This document shows, one piece after another, positions 1-5,483 of a DNA stretch of 7,197 bases. This stretch comes from JBEKDJ01 sp050014415 (GTDB lineage: Bacteria; Desulfobacterota; BSN033; UBA1163), in the NCBI GenBank assembly GCA_050014415.1, contig JBEKDJ010000248.1, forward strand, positions 1 to 7,197. The letters run 5' to 3'. Both the position numbers and the translations under genes were made by a program. Within the stretch, counting starts at the first letter, position 1, and the number at the start of each line of letters is the position of its first letter. Below the pieces are notes generated by a model, which saw nothing but the letters and a program-made list of their open reading frames with translations, was not told where the DNA came from and did not search any database.

Positions 1-578
1 CGCCCAATAGCCCCTATTCAGCAAGCAAGGCGGCTGCGGATCTGCTGGTCAGGGCCTATCATCAAACCTACGGGCTTCCTGTCCTTATCACCCGATGCTC
101 CAACAATTATGGACCCTATCAATTTCCTGAAAAACTGATTCCTCTAATGATCTCCAATGCAATCGAAGACAGGGAACTTCCCATCTACGGTGACGGGATG
201 CATATCCGGGATTGGATCTATGTCGATGATCACTGTCGGGCTTTGGATGCTGTCCTTCACCACGGCAAGGAAGGGGAAATCTACAATATCGGGGGTCGAA
301 GTGAAAGGCCGAACCTTGCAGTGGCACAGACCATTTTGGACCGCCTGGGAAAACCCCCTTCCCTGATCCGATTCATCACAGATCGCCTCGGCCACGATCG
401 GCGGTATGCCATTGACTTCTCTAAGATCGAGAGCAAACTGGGGTGGAGGCCTTCCGTCTCTTTTGAAGAAGGGATCAGTCGAACCGTTGGATGGTACCTG
501 GCTCATCAGGAATGGTGGAGAAAGATCAAGACAGGCGAATATCTAGACTATTACGATCGAACGTACAAAAACCGTTGA
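1..578 (+). CDS. rfbB: dTDP-glucose 4,6-dehydratase, C-terminal part (5' end outside window)
   Basis: Cytoplasmic NAD-dependent short-chain dehydrogenase/reductase-type enzyme that converts dTDP-glucose to dTDP-4-keto-6-deoxyglucose, the second step of dTDP-L-rhamnose synthesis. The frame is open from base 3 and gives 191 residues; the family is usually about 340-360, so the Rossmann glycine motif and roughly the first 150 residues lie upstream. Visible are the catalytic YxxxK in PYSASKAAAD (bases about 12-41), the substrate-loop stretch TRCSNNYGPYQFPEKLIP (about 96-149), the IYGDG..IRDWIYVDDHCRA segment, the YNIGG strand, and a typical RmlB tail (LGWRP then GEYLDYYDRTY). The internal ATG at 147 is not the start, because conserved family sequence continues upstream of it. 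Followed by rfbD after a 104-nt spacer. Another nucleotide-sugar 4,6-dehydratase is possible in principle, but the C-terminal motifs fit RmlB best. Confidence 0.93.
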   Translation, partial: PNSPYSASKAAADLLVRAYHQTYGLPVLITRCSNNYGPYQFPEKLIPLMISNAIEDRELPIYGDGMHIRDWIYVDDHCRALDAVLHHGKEGEIYNIGGRSERPNLAVAQTILDRLGKPPSLIRFITDRLGHDRRYAIDFSKIESKLGWRPSVSFEEGISRTVGWYLAHQEWWRKIKTGEYLDYYDRTYKNR

Positions 579-682
579 AGTGAGATTCCGAATTGCAAAT
601 TCAGGAATTGGGGAATTGAAAAGGTGACCCTTAAATTCCTGAATCTTTAGACTCCTTGATCTTTAAGCCAGAGTGACGAAAA
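579..682. repeat. rfbB-rfbD spacer with degenerate 7-8 nt AATT periodicity and an inverted repeat
   Basis: The 104-nt spacer holds AATT cores beginning at 591, 598, 606 and 614, that is every 7-8 nt, on a GATTCCG/GAATTGG-like background. An 11-bp perfect inverted repeat, ATTCAGGAATT at 599-609 and AATTCCTGAAT at 634-644, encloses a 24-nt loop. No T-run follows the right arm, so it is not a standard intrinsic terminator. It resembles the heptamer-rich spacer before gmhB in style, not in exact sequence. Function unknown. Confidence 0.5.
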
Positions 683-1555
683 ATGAAATGGCTATTGGTG
701 ATTGGCGCCAAAGGCATGTTGGGAACGGACCTCGTTGATACCCTTCGTTCCTCTTTTCGCACGGATCAGGACTGGGGGGTCATGGGATGGGATATCGATG
801 AAATCGATATCCAGGAAGAGCATGCCACGGTCACAAAGATCGAACGTCTCCAGCCACGGATGATCATTAATTTGGCTGCTTACACTGATGTGGACGGGTG
901 CGAGTCCAATGAGGAGAAAGCCTTTGCTGTCAATGCGGAAGGGATGAGACACGTGGTCCTTGGGGCTTCAAAATGCGGCGCGAAAGTGGTCTACTTGAGC
1001 ACCGATTACGTTTTCGATGGAGAGAAGAAGGAACCCTACTTGGAAGAAGATTCCCCTCATCCACTCAGCGTTTACGGTTGGTCCAAATTGAAGGGGGAGC
1101 AATATGTTCGGGAGTTGGCGGAGGACGGTCTGATCATCCGCAGCCAATGGCTCTTTGGAAGACATGGTAAGAATTTCGTCCGCACCATTCTCCGCGAGGC
1201 GAGAGAAAAAAGGATGGTCTCGATCGTCGATGACCAAACCGGTTCGCCTACTTATACCGTCGATCTCGCCGCTGCGATTTCCGCCTTGATCCAGCGTAGG
1301 GCCCGCGGGATTTTTCATGTGGTCAATAGTGATTCTTGCACCTGGTTTGCCTTTGGTCAGGAAATATTGAGGCTTTCGGGAATGCCAGAAGCCAAAATCA
1401 TTCCCATCTCCTCAAAGGAGTTGGGCCGCCCAGCTGCCCGACCCCTTTACTCCGTTTTGGGCACTCAGAAGCTGAAAAGAGAGATCCGCATGACGTTGAG
1501 ACCATGGGCTCAGGCTTTGAGAGAATATATCAAATCCCAAATGTCCTTCTATTGA
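683..1555 (+). CDS. rfbD: dTDP-4-dehydrorhamnose reductase
   Basis: NAD(P)H-dependent reductase that makes dTDP-L-rhamnose from dTDP-4-keto-L-rhamnose, the last step of the pathway begun by RfbA and RfbB; cytoplasmic. The 290-residue protein is of normal family length. It has the N-terminal Rossmann motif GxxGxxG (G8, G11, G14 in IGAKGMLG), the NLAAYTDVD segment (63-71), STDYVFDG (106-113) with the catalytic serine/threonine region, the catalytic YxxxK (Y131, K135 in VYGWSK), DDQTGSPTYTVDLA (183-196) and the RPxxSVL segment (253-259) typical of RmlD. Start ATG at 683 is preceded by only a weak purine stretch. It lies between rfbB and ugd; rfbA and rfbC are not in the window and may be upstream or elsewhere. 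No truncation or missing catalytic residue is seen. Confidence 0.94.
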   Translation: MKWLLVIGAKGMLGTDLVDTLRSSFRTDQDWGVMGWDIDEIDIQEEHATVTKIERLQPRMIINLAAYTDVDGCESNEEKAFAVNAEGMRHVVLGASKCGAKVVYLSTDYVFDGEKKEPYLEEDSPHPLSVYGWSKLKGEQYVRELAEDGLIIRSQWLFGRHGKNFVRTILREAREKRMVSIVDDQTGSPTYTVDLAAAISALIQRRARGIFHVVNSDSCTWFAFGQEILRLSGMPEAKIIPISSKELGRPAARPLYSVLGTQKLKREIRMTLRPWAQALREYIKSQMSFY

Positions 1556-1584
1556 ATTCGGGCATTTGAGGAACGGAGTCTGCG

Positions 1585-2883
1585 ATGAATATCTGCGTGA
1601 TCGGAACGGGCTATGTGGGGTTGGTGACCGGGGTCTGCCTGGCCGAGTTTGGGATGAACCTGACCTGTGTGGATAATGATCGTCAGAAGATCGATCTCCT
1701 CCACCAAGGGAAAGTCTCCATCCATGAGCCAGGCCTTGAAGACCTTGTGATGAGGAACATGAAGGAAGGGAGGCTCACTTTCTCGACAAGCATTCAAGAA
1801 GGAGTGGCATCGAGTTTGGTGATCTTCATCGCCGTAGGAACGCCTTCTAATGACGACGGTTCTGCTGACCTTCGATCGGTTGAAGAGGTGGTTAAAGAGA
1901 TTGCTCGATGCATGGAGGGCTACAAGGTGGTCGTGGTAAAATCCACGGTTCCTGTGGGGACCTGCCGCCGTTTGAAACAGTTGATCCTAGAGTATCAACT
2001 TCGACCCTCTCCCTTTGACATCGTCTCCAATCCTGAATTCCAACGGGAGGGATCTGCCATTGAGGATTTCATGCGGCCAGATCGTGTGACCATCGGTGCT
2101 GAGAGTGAACAGGCGATCGCCATTATGAAAGATATTTACAGCGCCCTCTACCTGATTGAGACCCCTTTTGTCATCACCTCCCTGGAGACTGCTGAGATGG
2201 TGAAATATGCGGCGAATGCGTTTCTGGCCACCAAAATCACTTTTATCAATGAGATTGCCAATCTCTGTGAAGTGACGGGTGCCGATGTCCATCACGTCGC
2301 CAAGGCGATGGGTCTGGATGGGAGAATCGGAAAGAAATTTCTCCATCCGGGCCCTGGTTATGGGGGCTCTTGTTTTCCAAAGGATACCCGGGCCCTTTCG
2401 AGGATGGCTCACGAGAGGGGATATACGTTTGAGGTTCTGGATTCTGTCATCAAGGTTAACGAAGAACAGAAACAGAGGATGGTGGATAAGATCAGGGAGA
2501 AGGTAGGGGATCTGCGAGGTAAGACCATCGGGATTCTGGGTCTTTCTTTCAAACCCAATACGAATGATATCCGGGAGTCCTCTTCCGTTGCGATTATCCA
2601 GGGCCTTCTGGGGCTGGGTGCCAAGGTGAAGGCCTTTGATCCAGCGGCAATGGAGGAGGCCGAAAAAGTCCTTCCAGAATTGGAGTACGGGGATGACGCC
2701 TACGATGTGGCCAAGGGGTGCGATGCGTTGGTCTTGGCAACGGAGTGGAATCAATTCCGACGGTTGGATCTCCAACGCATTAAGGGCCTGCTAAAAAACC
2801 CGAACTTCATCGATCTGCGAAATGTCTATGATCCAGATCAGATGAAACGACTCGGGTTCAATTATTGTGGTGTGGGAAGGTGA
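1585..2883 (+). CDS. ugd: UDP-glucose 6-dehydrogenase
   Basis: Cytoplasmic NAD-dependent enzyme that oxidises UDP-glucose twice to UDP-glucuronate, a precursor for acidic polysaccharides and for further sugars such as UDP-xylose or UDP-galacturonate. The 432-residue protein shows the N-terminal NAD-binding fold (VIGTGYVGLVTG, residues 5-16), the VGTPS loop (84-88), KSTVPVGT (119-126), SNPEFQREGSAIEDFMRPDR (148-167), the central dimer-domain helix with K207 and N211 (MVKYAANAFLATK), the catalytic cysteine C263 in GYGGSCFPKD, and the C-terminal UDP-binding domain with GLSFKPNTNDIRES (319-332). A GGAG at 1575-1578, six bases before the ATG, supports the start. It is 29 nt after rfbD and followed almost directly by the LpxH-like gene, so co-transcription is likely. 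The sequence fits the UDP-glucose family best; close relatives use GDP-mannose or UDP-ManNAc. Confidence 0.95.
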   Translation: MNICVIGTGYVGLVTGVCLAEFGMNLTCVDNDRQKIDLLHQGKVSIHEPGLEDLVMRNMKEGRLTFSTSIQEGVASSLVIFIAVGTPSNDDGSADLRSVEEVVKEIARCMEGYKVVVVKSTVPVGTCRRLKQLILEYQLRPSPFDIVSNPEFQREGSAIEDFMRPDRVTIGAESEQAIAIMKDIYSALYLIETPFVITSLETAEMVKYAANAFLATKITFINEIANLCEVTGADVHHVAKAMGLDGRIGKKFLHPGPGYGGSCFPKDTRALSRMAHERGYTFEVLDSVIKVNEEQKQRMVDKIREKVGDLRGKTIGILGLSFKPNTNDIRESSSVAIIQGLLGLGAKVKAFDPAAMEEAEKVLPELEYGDDAYDVAKGCDALVLATEWNQFRRLDLQRIKGLLKNPNFIDLRNVYDPDQMKRLGFNYCGVGR

Positions 2884-2885
2884 GG
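2874..2885 (+). promoter_or_regulatory. Ribosome-binding site overlapping the ugd stop codon
   Basis: The purine run GGGAAGGTGAGG spans the TGA stop of ugd at 2881-2883 and contains AGGTGA, complementary to the 16S 3' end. It sits about 4 nt before a TTG at 2888 and is too far downstream to serve the GTG at 2867, before which no Shine-Dalgarno is visible. It therefore favours TTG 2888 as the start of the next gene and suggests coupling of its translation to ugd termination. Confidence 0.55.
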
Positions 2886-2887
2886 CT

Positions 2888-3667
2888 TTGAGATTGGCCC
2901 CATCCAAGGGGGACTGGATCTTCGTCTCCGACGCCCATCTGACTGGAAAAGAGCCTGGAGAGGTCGAGGCCTTTCTCAAGTTCTTAAATTCAGAGAGGGA
3001 GCGGATGGGCCATTTGGTAATCTTGGGCGACCTTTTCGAGTTTTTTTTCGGATTCAAGAGGTTTTTTTCGGCAGTAGAGCCATTCGCCTTTTCTGATTAC
3101 TTGCCTGTTTTAGAGAAGCTTCGGAGTCTGTATCGCCAGGGAATACGAATCAAGTATTTTGAGGGGAATCATGATTTTTTTCTTGATCCCTTTTTTACAG
3201 AACAATTCAACATGGAGGTAGAGGTCTATCCTAACGGGGGCGAGGAAAGCTTGGGGGGGAAGAGGGCATTCATCGCTCATGGAGATCAATCAAATCCCAA
3301 GCAATGGAGATATCGGGTTTTTCGAAGAATCCTCAAGAATCGATGGACTTATCATGTTATTCAACTCGCAGGTCCACGCCTCTCCCGGCGGGTGGCACTC
3401 GGGCTGAGTGAAAGGAGCTACCAGAAATACCATGGCAATGCTTGCCCAGGCCCATCATCCTCCTTCAAGATCTTTGCCCATCAGAAGTTCTTGGAAGGGT
3501 TTGAGATTGTTATCCTCGGCCACTCCCATTTCCCTGAGAAGGTCGAGGAGTGGATAGAGGGAAAGAGATGCCTCTACTTCAATGCAGGAGACTGGCTCGT
3601 TCACCGATCCTTTCTGCGGTTCACCCCTCCTGAGCATTTTGAGTTGGAACGATTTGCGGAGGGATAG
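2888..3667 (+). CDS. lpxH: LpxH-like metallophosphoesterase (probable UDP-2,3-diacylglucosamine diphosphatase)
   Basis: Calcineurin-like phosphoesterase. By family it would cleave UDP-2,3-diacylglucosamine to lipid X and UMP at the inner face of the inner membrane, in lipid A synthesis. The longest frame begins at GTG 2867 (266 residues); I prefer TTG 2888 because of the ribosome-binding site at 2874-2885. Numbered from GTG, the metal-site blocks are SDAHL (21-25), GDLFEFFFG (54-62), GNHDFF (100-105), HGD (138-140) and GHSHFP (218-223), followed by NAGDW (239-243). The cap-like stretch between 141 and 205 is basic and helical, as in LpxH. Departure: canonical LpxH has GNRDF, whereas this has the generic GNHDF, so it may be an LpxH2-like paralogue or a related phosphatase. 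Length matches LpxH (about 240-270). Its position next to nucleotide-sugar and heptose genes supports a lipid A role, but substrate is inferred. Confidence 0.78.
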   Translation: MRLAPSKGDWIFVSDAHLTGKEPGEVEAFLKFLNSERERMGHLVILGDLFEFFFGFKRFFSAVEPFAFSDYLPVLEKLRSLYRQGIRIKYFEGNHDFFLDPFFTEQFNMEVEVYPNGGEESLGGKRAFIAHGDQSNPKQWRYRVFRRILKNRWTYHVIQLAGPRLSRRVALGLSERSYQKYHGNACPGPSSSFKIFAHQKFLEGFEIVILGHSHFPEKVEEWIEGKRCLYFNAGDWLVHRSFLRFTPPEHFELERFAEG

Positions 3668-3670
3668 ATT

Positions 3671-3719
3671 GATTTGAGATTTTTGATTTCGGATTTTAGA
3701 TTTCAGATTTCGGATCTAA
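3671..3719 (+). repeat. Heptanucleotide tandem array, consensus GATTTNN
   Basis: Six consecutive in-phase 7-nt units fill 3671-3712: GATTTGA, GATTTTT, GATTTCG, GATTTTA, GATTTCA, GATTTCG. A decayed seventh, GATCTAA, follows at 3713-3719. The first five bases are invariant in all six units; only the last two vary. The identical 10-mer GATTTCGGAT occurs at 3685 and 3706. GAGATTT (3676-3682) can also pair with AAATCTC (3718-3724). The array begins 3 nt after the stop of the LpxH-like gene and ends about 42 nt before gmhB. It is noncoding. Confidence 0.85.
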
Positions 3720-3761
3720 ATCTCGCATTTCGAAACCCGCATTCCACAATCGGACGAAAGT

Positions 3762-4391
3762 ATGTTGCACAGGGCAGTATTTCTTGATCGAGATGGGACA
3801 CTCAACGAAGAGGTGGGATATGTGAACCACCTTGAGCGCTTCACCCTCCTCCCTCGAGTGGGCCAGGCCATCCGTTTATTGAATCAGCATGAGATCAAAG
3901 CAGTAGTCATCACAAATCAATCGGGTGTGGCAAGAGGATATTTCCCAGAATCGTTGGTCCATTTGGTTCACCGGAAGATGCAGGATCTCTTGAATAAGGA
4001 AGGAGCCTATCTCGATGGGATCTATTACTGTCCTCATCATCCTGACGCAGGTGATCCTCCATATCGTCAGAAGTGTCAATGCCGGAAGCCGGCGACGGGA
4101 TTGGTGGAAAGGGCAGTGAAGGAGTTGGATCTGGACTGTTCCCGAAGTTATGCGATCGGGGATCGAGTCGCCGACGTTGAATTTGGCCATCAGATCGGAG
4201 CAAAAGGAATCCTGGTTCTCACCGGCTATGGTAAGGGAGAATGGGAATACTCCAGAGACCGATGGAGAGTGAGTCCAGATTATGTTACCCCTGATCTCTA
4301 CGAGGCGGTCCAATGGATTCTTGAACGGGAGGGAGTGAAGGGCCCGAATTCCAAGGTAATGGGTGAAGCTTCGCTTTCTAAAGGAGGGTGA
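3762..4391 (+). CDS. gmhB: D-glycero-D-manno-heptose 1,7-bisphosphate 7-phosphatase
   Basis: Cytoplasmic HAD-family phosphatase that removes the C7 phosphate from heptose 1,7-bisphosphate on the way to ADP-heptose, used for the LPS inner core. The 209-residue protein has HAD motif I FLDRDGTLN with nucleophile D9 and acid/base D11, motif II TNQSGVARG (51-59), a zinc-binding loop with C90, H92, C105 and C107 (CPHH, then CQCRKP) characteristic of GmhB, K109 of motif III, and motif IV IGDRVADVEFG (132-142) with D134 and D138. E. coli GmhB has about 190 residues, so the C-terminus is slightly longer here, ending in an unconserved-looking tail. ATG 3762 has only a weak purine stretch upstream. A HisB-N histidinol phosphatase has the same fold, but no histidine genes are nearby. 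The next gene begins 2 nt after its stop. Confidence 0.92.
   Translation: MLHRAVFLDRDGTLNEEVGYVNHLERFTLLPRVGQAIRLLNQHEIKAVVITNQSGVARGYFPESLVHLVHRKMQDLLNKEGAYLDGIYYCPHHPDAGDPPYRQKCQCRKPATGLVERAVKELDLDCSRSYAIGDRVADVEFGHQIGAKGILVLTGYGKGEWEYSRDRWRVSPDYVTPDLYEAVQWILEREGVKGPNSKVMGEASLSKGG
4381..4388 (+). promoter_or_regulatory. Strong ribosome-binding site for the Trm112-like gene
   Basis: AAGGAGGG lies inside the last codons of gmhB and is spaced 6 nt (counted from AAGGAGG) from ATG 4394. This places the start at 4394 rather than the in-frame GTG at 4388, which overlaps the site itself. The arrangement implies translational coupling with gmhB. Confidence 0.75.
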
Positions 4392-4393
4392 AA

Positions 4394-4573
4394 ATGCCAA
4401 TCAGCAAAGAGCTTCTGGAAATCCTAGCATGTCCGAAGTGTAAGGGAGACATTTTTCTGAACAAGGCAGGGGACGGACTGATCTGTAAGGCGTGTCGTTT
4501 GGTCTACCAGATAAAGGACGATATTCCGGTGATGCTGATCGATGAGGCCCTCCCTTATAAGGGGGAAGAGTAA
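4394..4573 (+). CDS. Trm112/YcaR-family small zinc-ribbon protein
   Basis: A 59-residue protein with two cysteine pairs, CPKC (C13, C16) and CKAC (C31, C34), and the family-typical ending DIPVML (43-48). This is the pattern of Trm112-like (UPF0434/YcaR) proteins. Eukaryotic and archaeal Trm112 activates methyltransferases; the role of the short bacterial forms is not well defined. In E. coli, ycaR lies between lpxK and kdsB, so its presence after gmhB agrees with the LPS setting. Start ATG 4394 is set by the AAGGAGGG just upstream. It appears to be the last gene of the left cluster, with about 500 bases of non-genic DNA after it. A 12-nt palindrome, CCCTTATAAGGG (4552-4563), lies in its last codons but has no T-run, so termination there is not established. 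Confidence 0.85.
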   Translation: MPISKELLEILACPKCKGDIFLNKAGDGLICKACRLVYQIKDDIPVMLIDEALPYKGEE

Positions 4574-4851
4574 ATTCTAACAACACCAGGTTGGGGTTTA
4601 GGTTAAGATATGAAGCAAACGGCAACCAAATTCAACGTCTTACAAGAAAATTCTCAGACTTGAACGTGTAAGGATCTAACATGGAACCTGAGAGAGCGCG
4701 AGACGTAAGTCGCAAGAGGTTTTACGTATAATCACTAACGCTTTAACCCTTACGAATAAGAATTTTGCAGTGCCTTCGGCCGGAAGATTCTGTCAGAAAG
4801 TGAGCGATTTTGCAGAAAATATTGGATAATGAGTTTGATTTTTAAGTTTAG
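4574..4851. other. AT-rich non-genic stretch
   Basis: No frame on either strand gives a convincing protein here. The composition is visibly richer in A and T than the genes to the left. Small structures are present: CTTACA (about 4639) against TGTAAG (about 4667), ACGTAA (4703-4708) against TTACGT (4722-4727) around a 13-nt loop, and a direct repeat ATTTTGCAG near 4763 and 4813. None amounts to a recognisable RNA gene, promoter or element end. Together with the repeat that follows, it marks the end of the polysaccharide/LPS cluster. Confidence 0.5.
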
Positions 4852-4930
4852 TTCCCTCTTCTTTCTACAGAAAAGGGAAGTCCCGTCCTGGGCTGGACTC
4901 CTCCCTTTTTGCAAAGGGAGGTCGGGAGGG
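4852..4930. repeat. Tandem hairpins, probable dispersed palindromic intergenic repeat
   Basis: Two hairpins lie side by side. The first pairs TTCCCT (4852-4857) with AGGGAA (4874-4879) and TTTC (4862-4865) with GAAA (4870-4873) around TACA. The second is a perfect 9-bp stem, CCTCCCTTT (4900-4908) and AAAGGGAGG (4913-4921), around TTGC, followed by TCGGGAGGGATTT. Sequences of this CTCCCTTT...AAAGGGAGG...GGGAGGGATTT kind recur in intergenic DNA of many bacterial genomes, so I read it as a copy of a MITE- or REP-like repeat (recalled, not searched). No transposase is present. A terminator is less likely because no T-run follows. Confidence 0.5.
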
Positions 4931-5073
4931 ATTTAGGAAGTTTGTCCCTTGCAGCTAAGCTGATACGAACTCATGATGGGTTCGTTATCTACAAACAATC
5001 AAAATTCAATAAGTTGCGAATACGCGACACGGAAACGGTCACGCGATTCCTAACACAACATAGAGAAAATCCA

Positions 5074-5358
5074 TTGAACAAGCTGCCCCAGAAAAGAACA
5101 GGGTATCCCTTAAAAGCAAAGGCGAGGAGTGAGCACCATATCTACCTTCAAGTCGGAGATAAGGTTTTCCACAAAAACTTCAAATCCTGGGGAGGTGGGA
5201 TCGTGACCGAGACCTGGACCTCTGGTCTGCCCGGCGGGTTTTGTTATGTTCGAGTCCTGTTTCAGGATGGGAAACAGAGGGTCTTCGACAACAATTTCGA
5301 TAGCACGTGCTGTTGTTATTACACGGGTGTTACCCTCCTCAACAGAGTTGAAATATAA
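5074..5358 (+). CDS. Hypothetical protein with possible DUF3553/SH3-like C-terminal domain, start uncertain
   Basis: The supported part is bases about 5145-5358. It encodes VGDKVFHKNFKSWGGGIV, then a short loop, then YVRVLFQDGKQRVFDNNF and the unusual CCCYYTGVTLL. The pattern 'VGDxVxH...WGxGxV...VxFxDGKxRxF' resembles small beta-barrel domains such as DUF3553, sometimes linked to nucleic-acid binding; the match is from memory. The frame stays open back to TTG 4909, but that start sits inside the palindromic repeat. TTG 4942 has GGGAGGG 11 nt upstream, yet that purine run also belongs to the repeat. TTG 5014 and TTG 5074 lack a good ribosome-binding site. No in-frame ATG exists. I chose 5074 (94 residues) as the last start before the domain. 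It could instead be the tail of a decayed longer gene. The function is unknown. Confidence 0.45.
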   Translation: MNKLPQKRTGYPLKAKARSEHHIYLQVGDKVFHKNFKSWGGGIVTETWTSGLPGGFCYVRVLFQDGKQRVFDNNFDSTCCCYYTGVTLLNRVEI

Positions 5359-5483
5359 ACCTCCCCGCCCACTTCCTTGAAGTACCATCATCGTGCCATA
5401 CAGCAAGAGGTCGGCTAACAATAGACTAGAACAGATCATAAAGAGTGCGGTGACTCAGCTTCAGCCGTCGGTTGAAAAGTCGC

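Noticed and set aside
1987..2775. Long minus-strand frame of 262 residues inside ugd
   Set aside because: It is antisense to a well-conserved dehydrogenase with all its motifs, and its protein has no recognisable family or ribosome-binding site.
3671..3719. CRISPR array
   Set aside because: The 7-nt units are contiguous with no spacers, so this is a microsatellite-like tandem repeat, and no cas gene is nearby.
3876..4400. Minus-strand frame of 174 residues opposite gmhB
   Set aside because: GmhB motifs and zinc ligands on the + strand are complete; the antisense protein shows no motif.
4552..4563. Palindrome CCCTTATAAGGG as a terminator for the left cluster
   Set aside because: It lies within coding sequence, forms only a small stem with no loop to speak of, and is not followed by a T-run.
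4574..4851. Possible small RNA or tRNA gene
   Set aside because: Only short 6-bp stems were found; there is no cloverleaf, no CCA end and no clear promoter-terminator pair.
5110..5439. Minus-strand frame of 109 residues opposite the DUF3553-like ORF
   Set aside because: The + strand reading gives a domain-like pattern; the antisense one starts with an incidental hydrophobic run and shows no family features.
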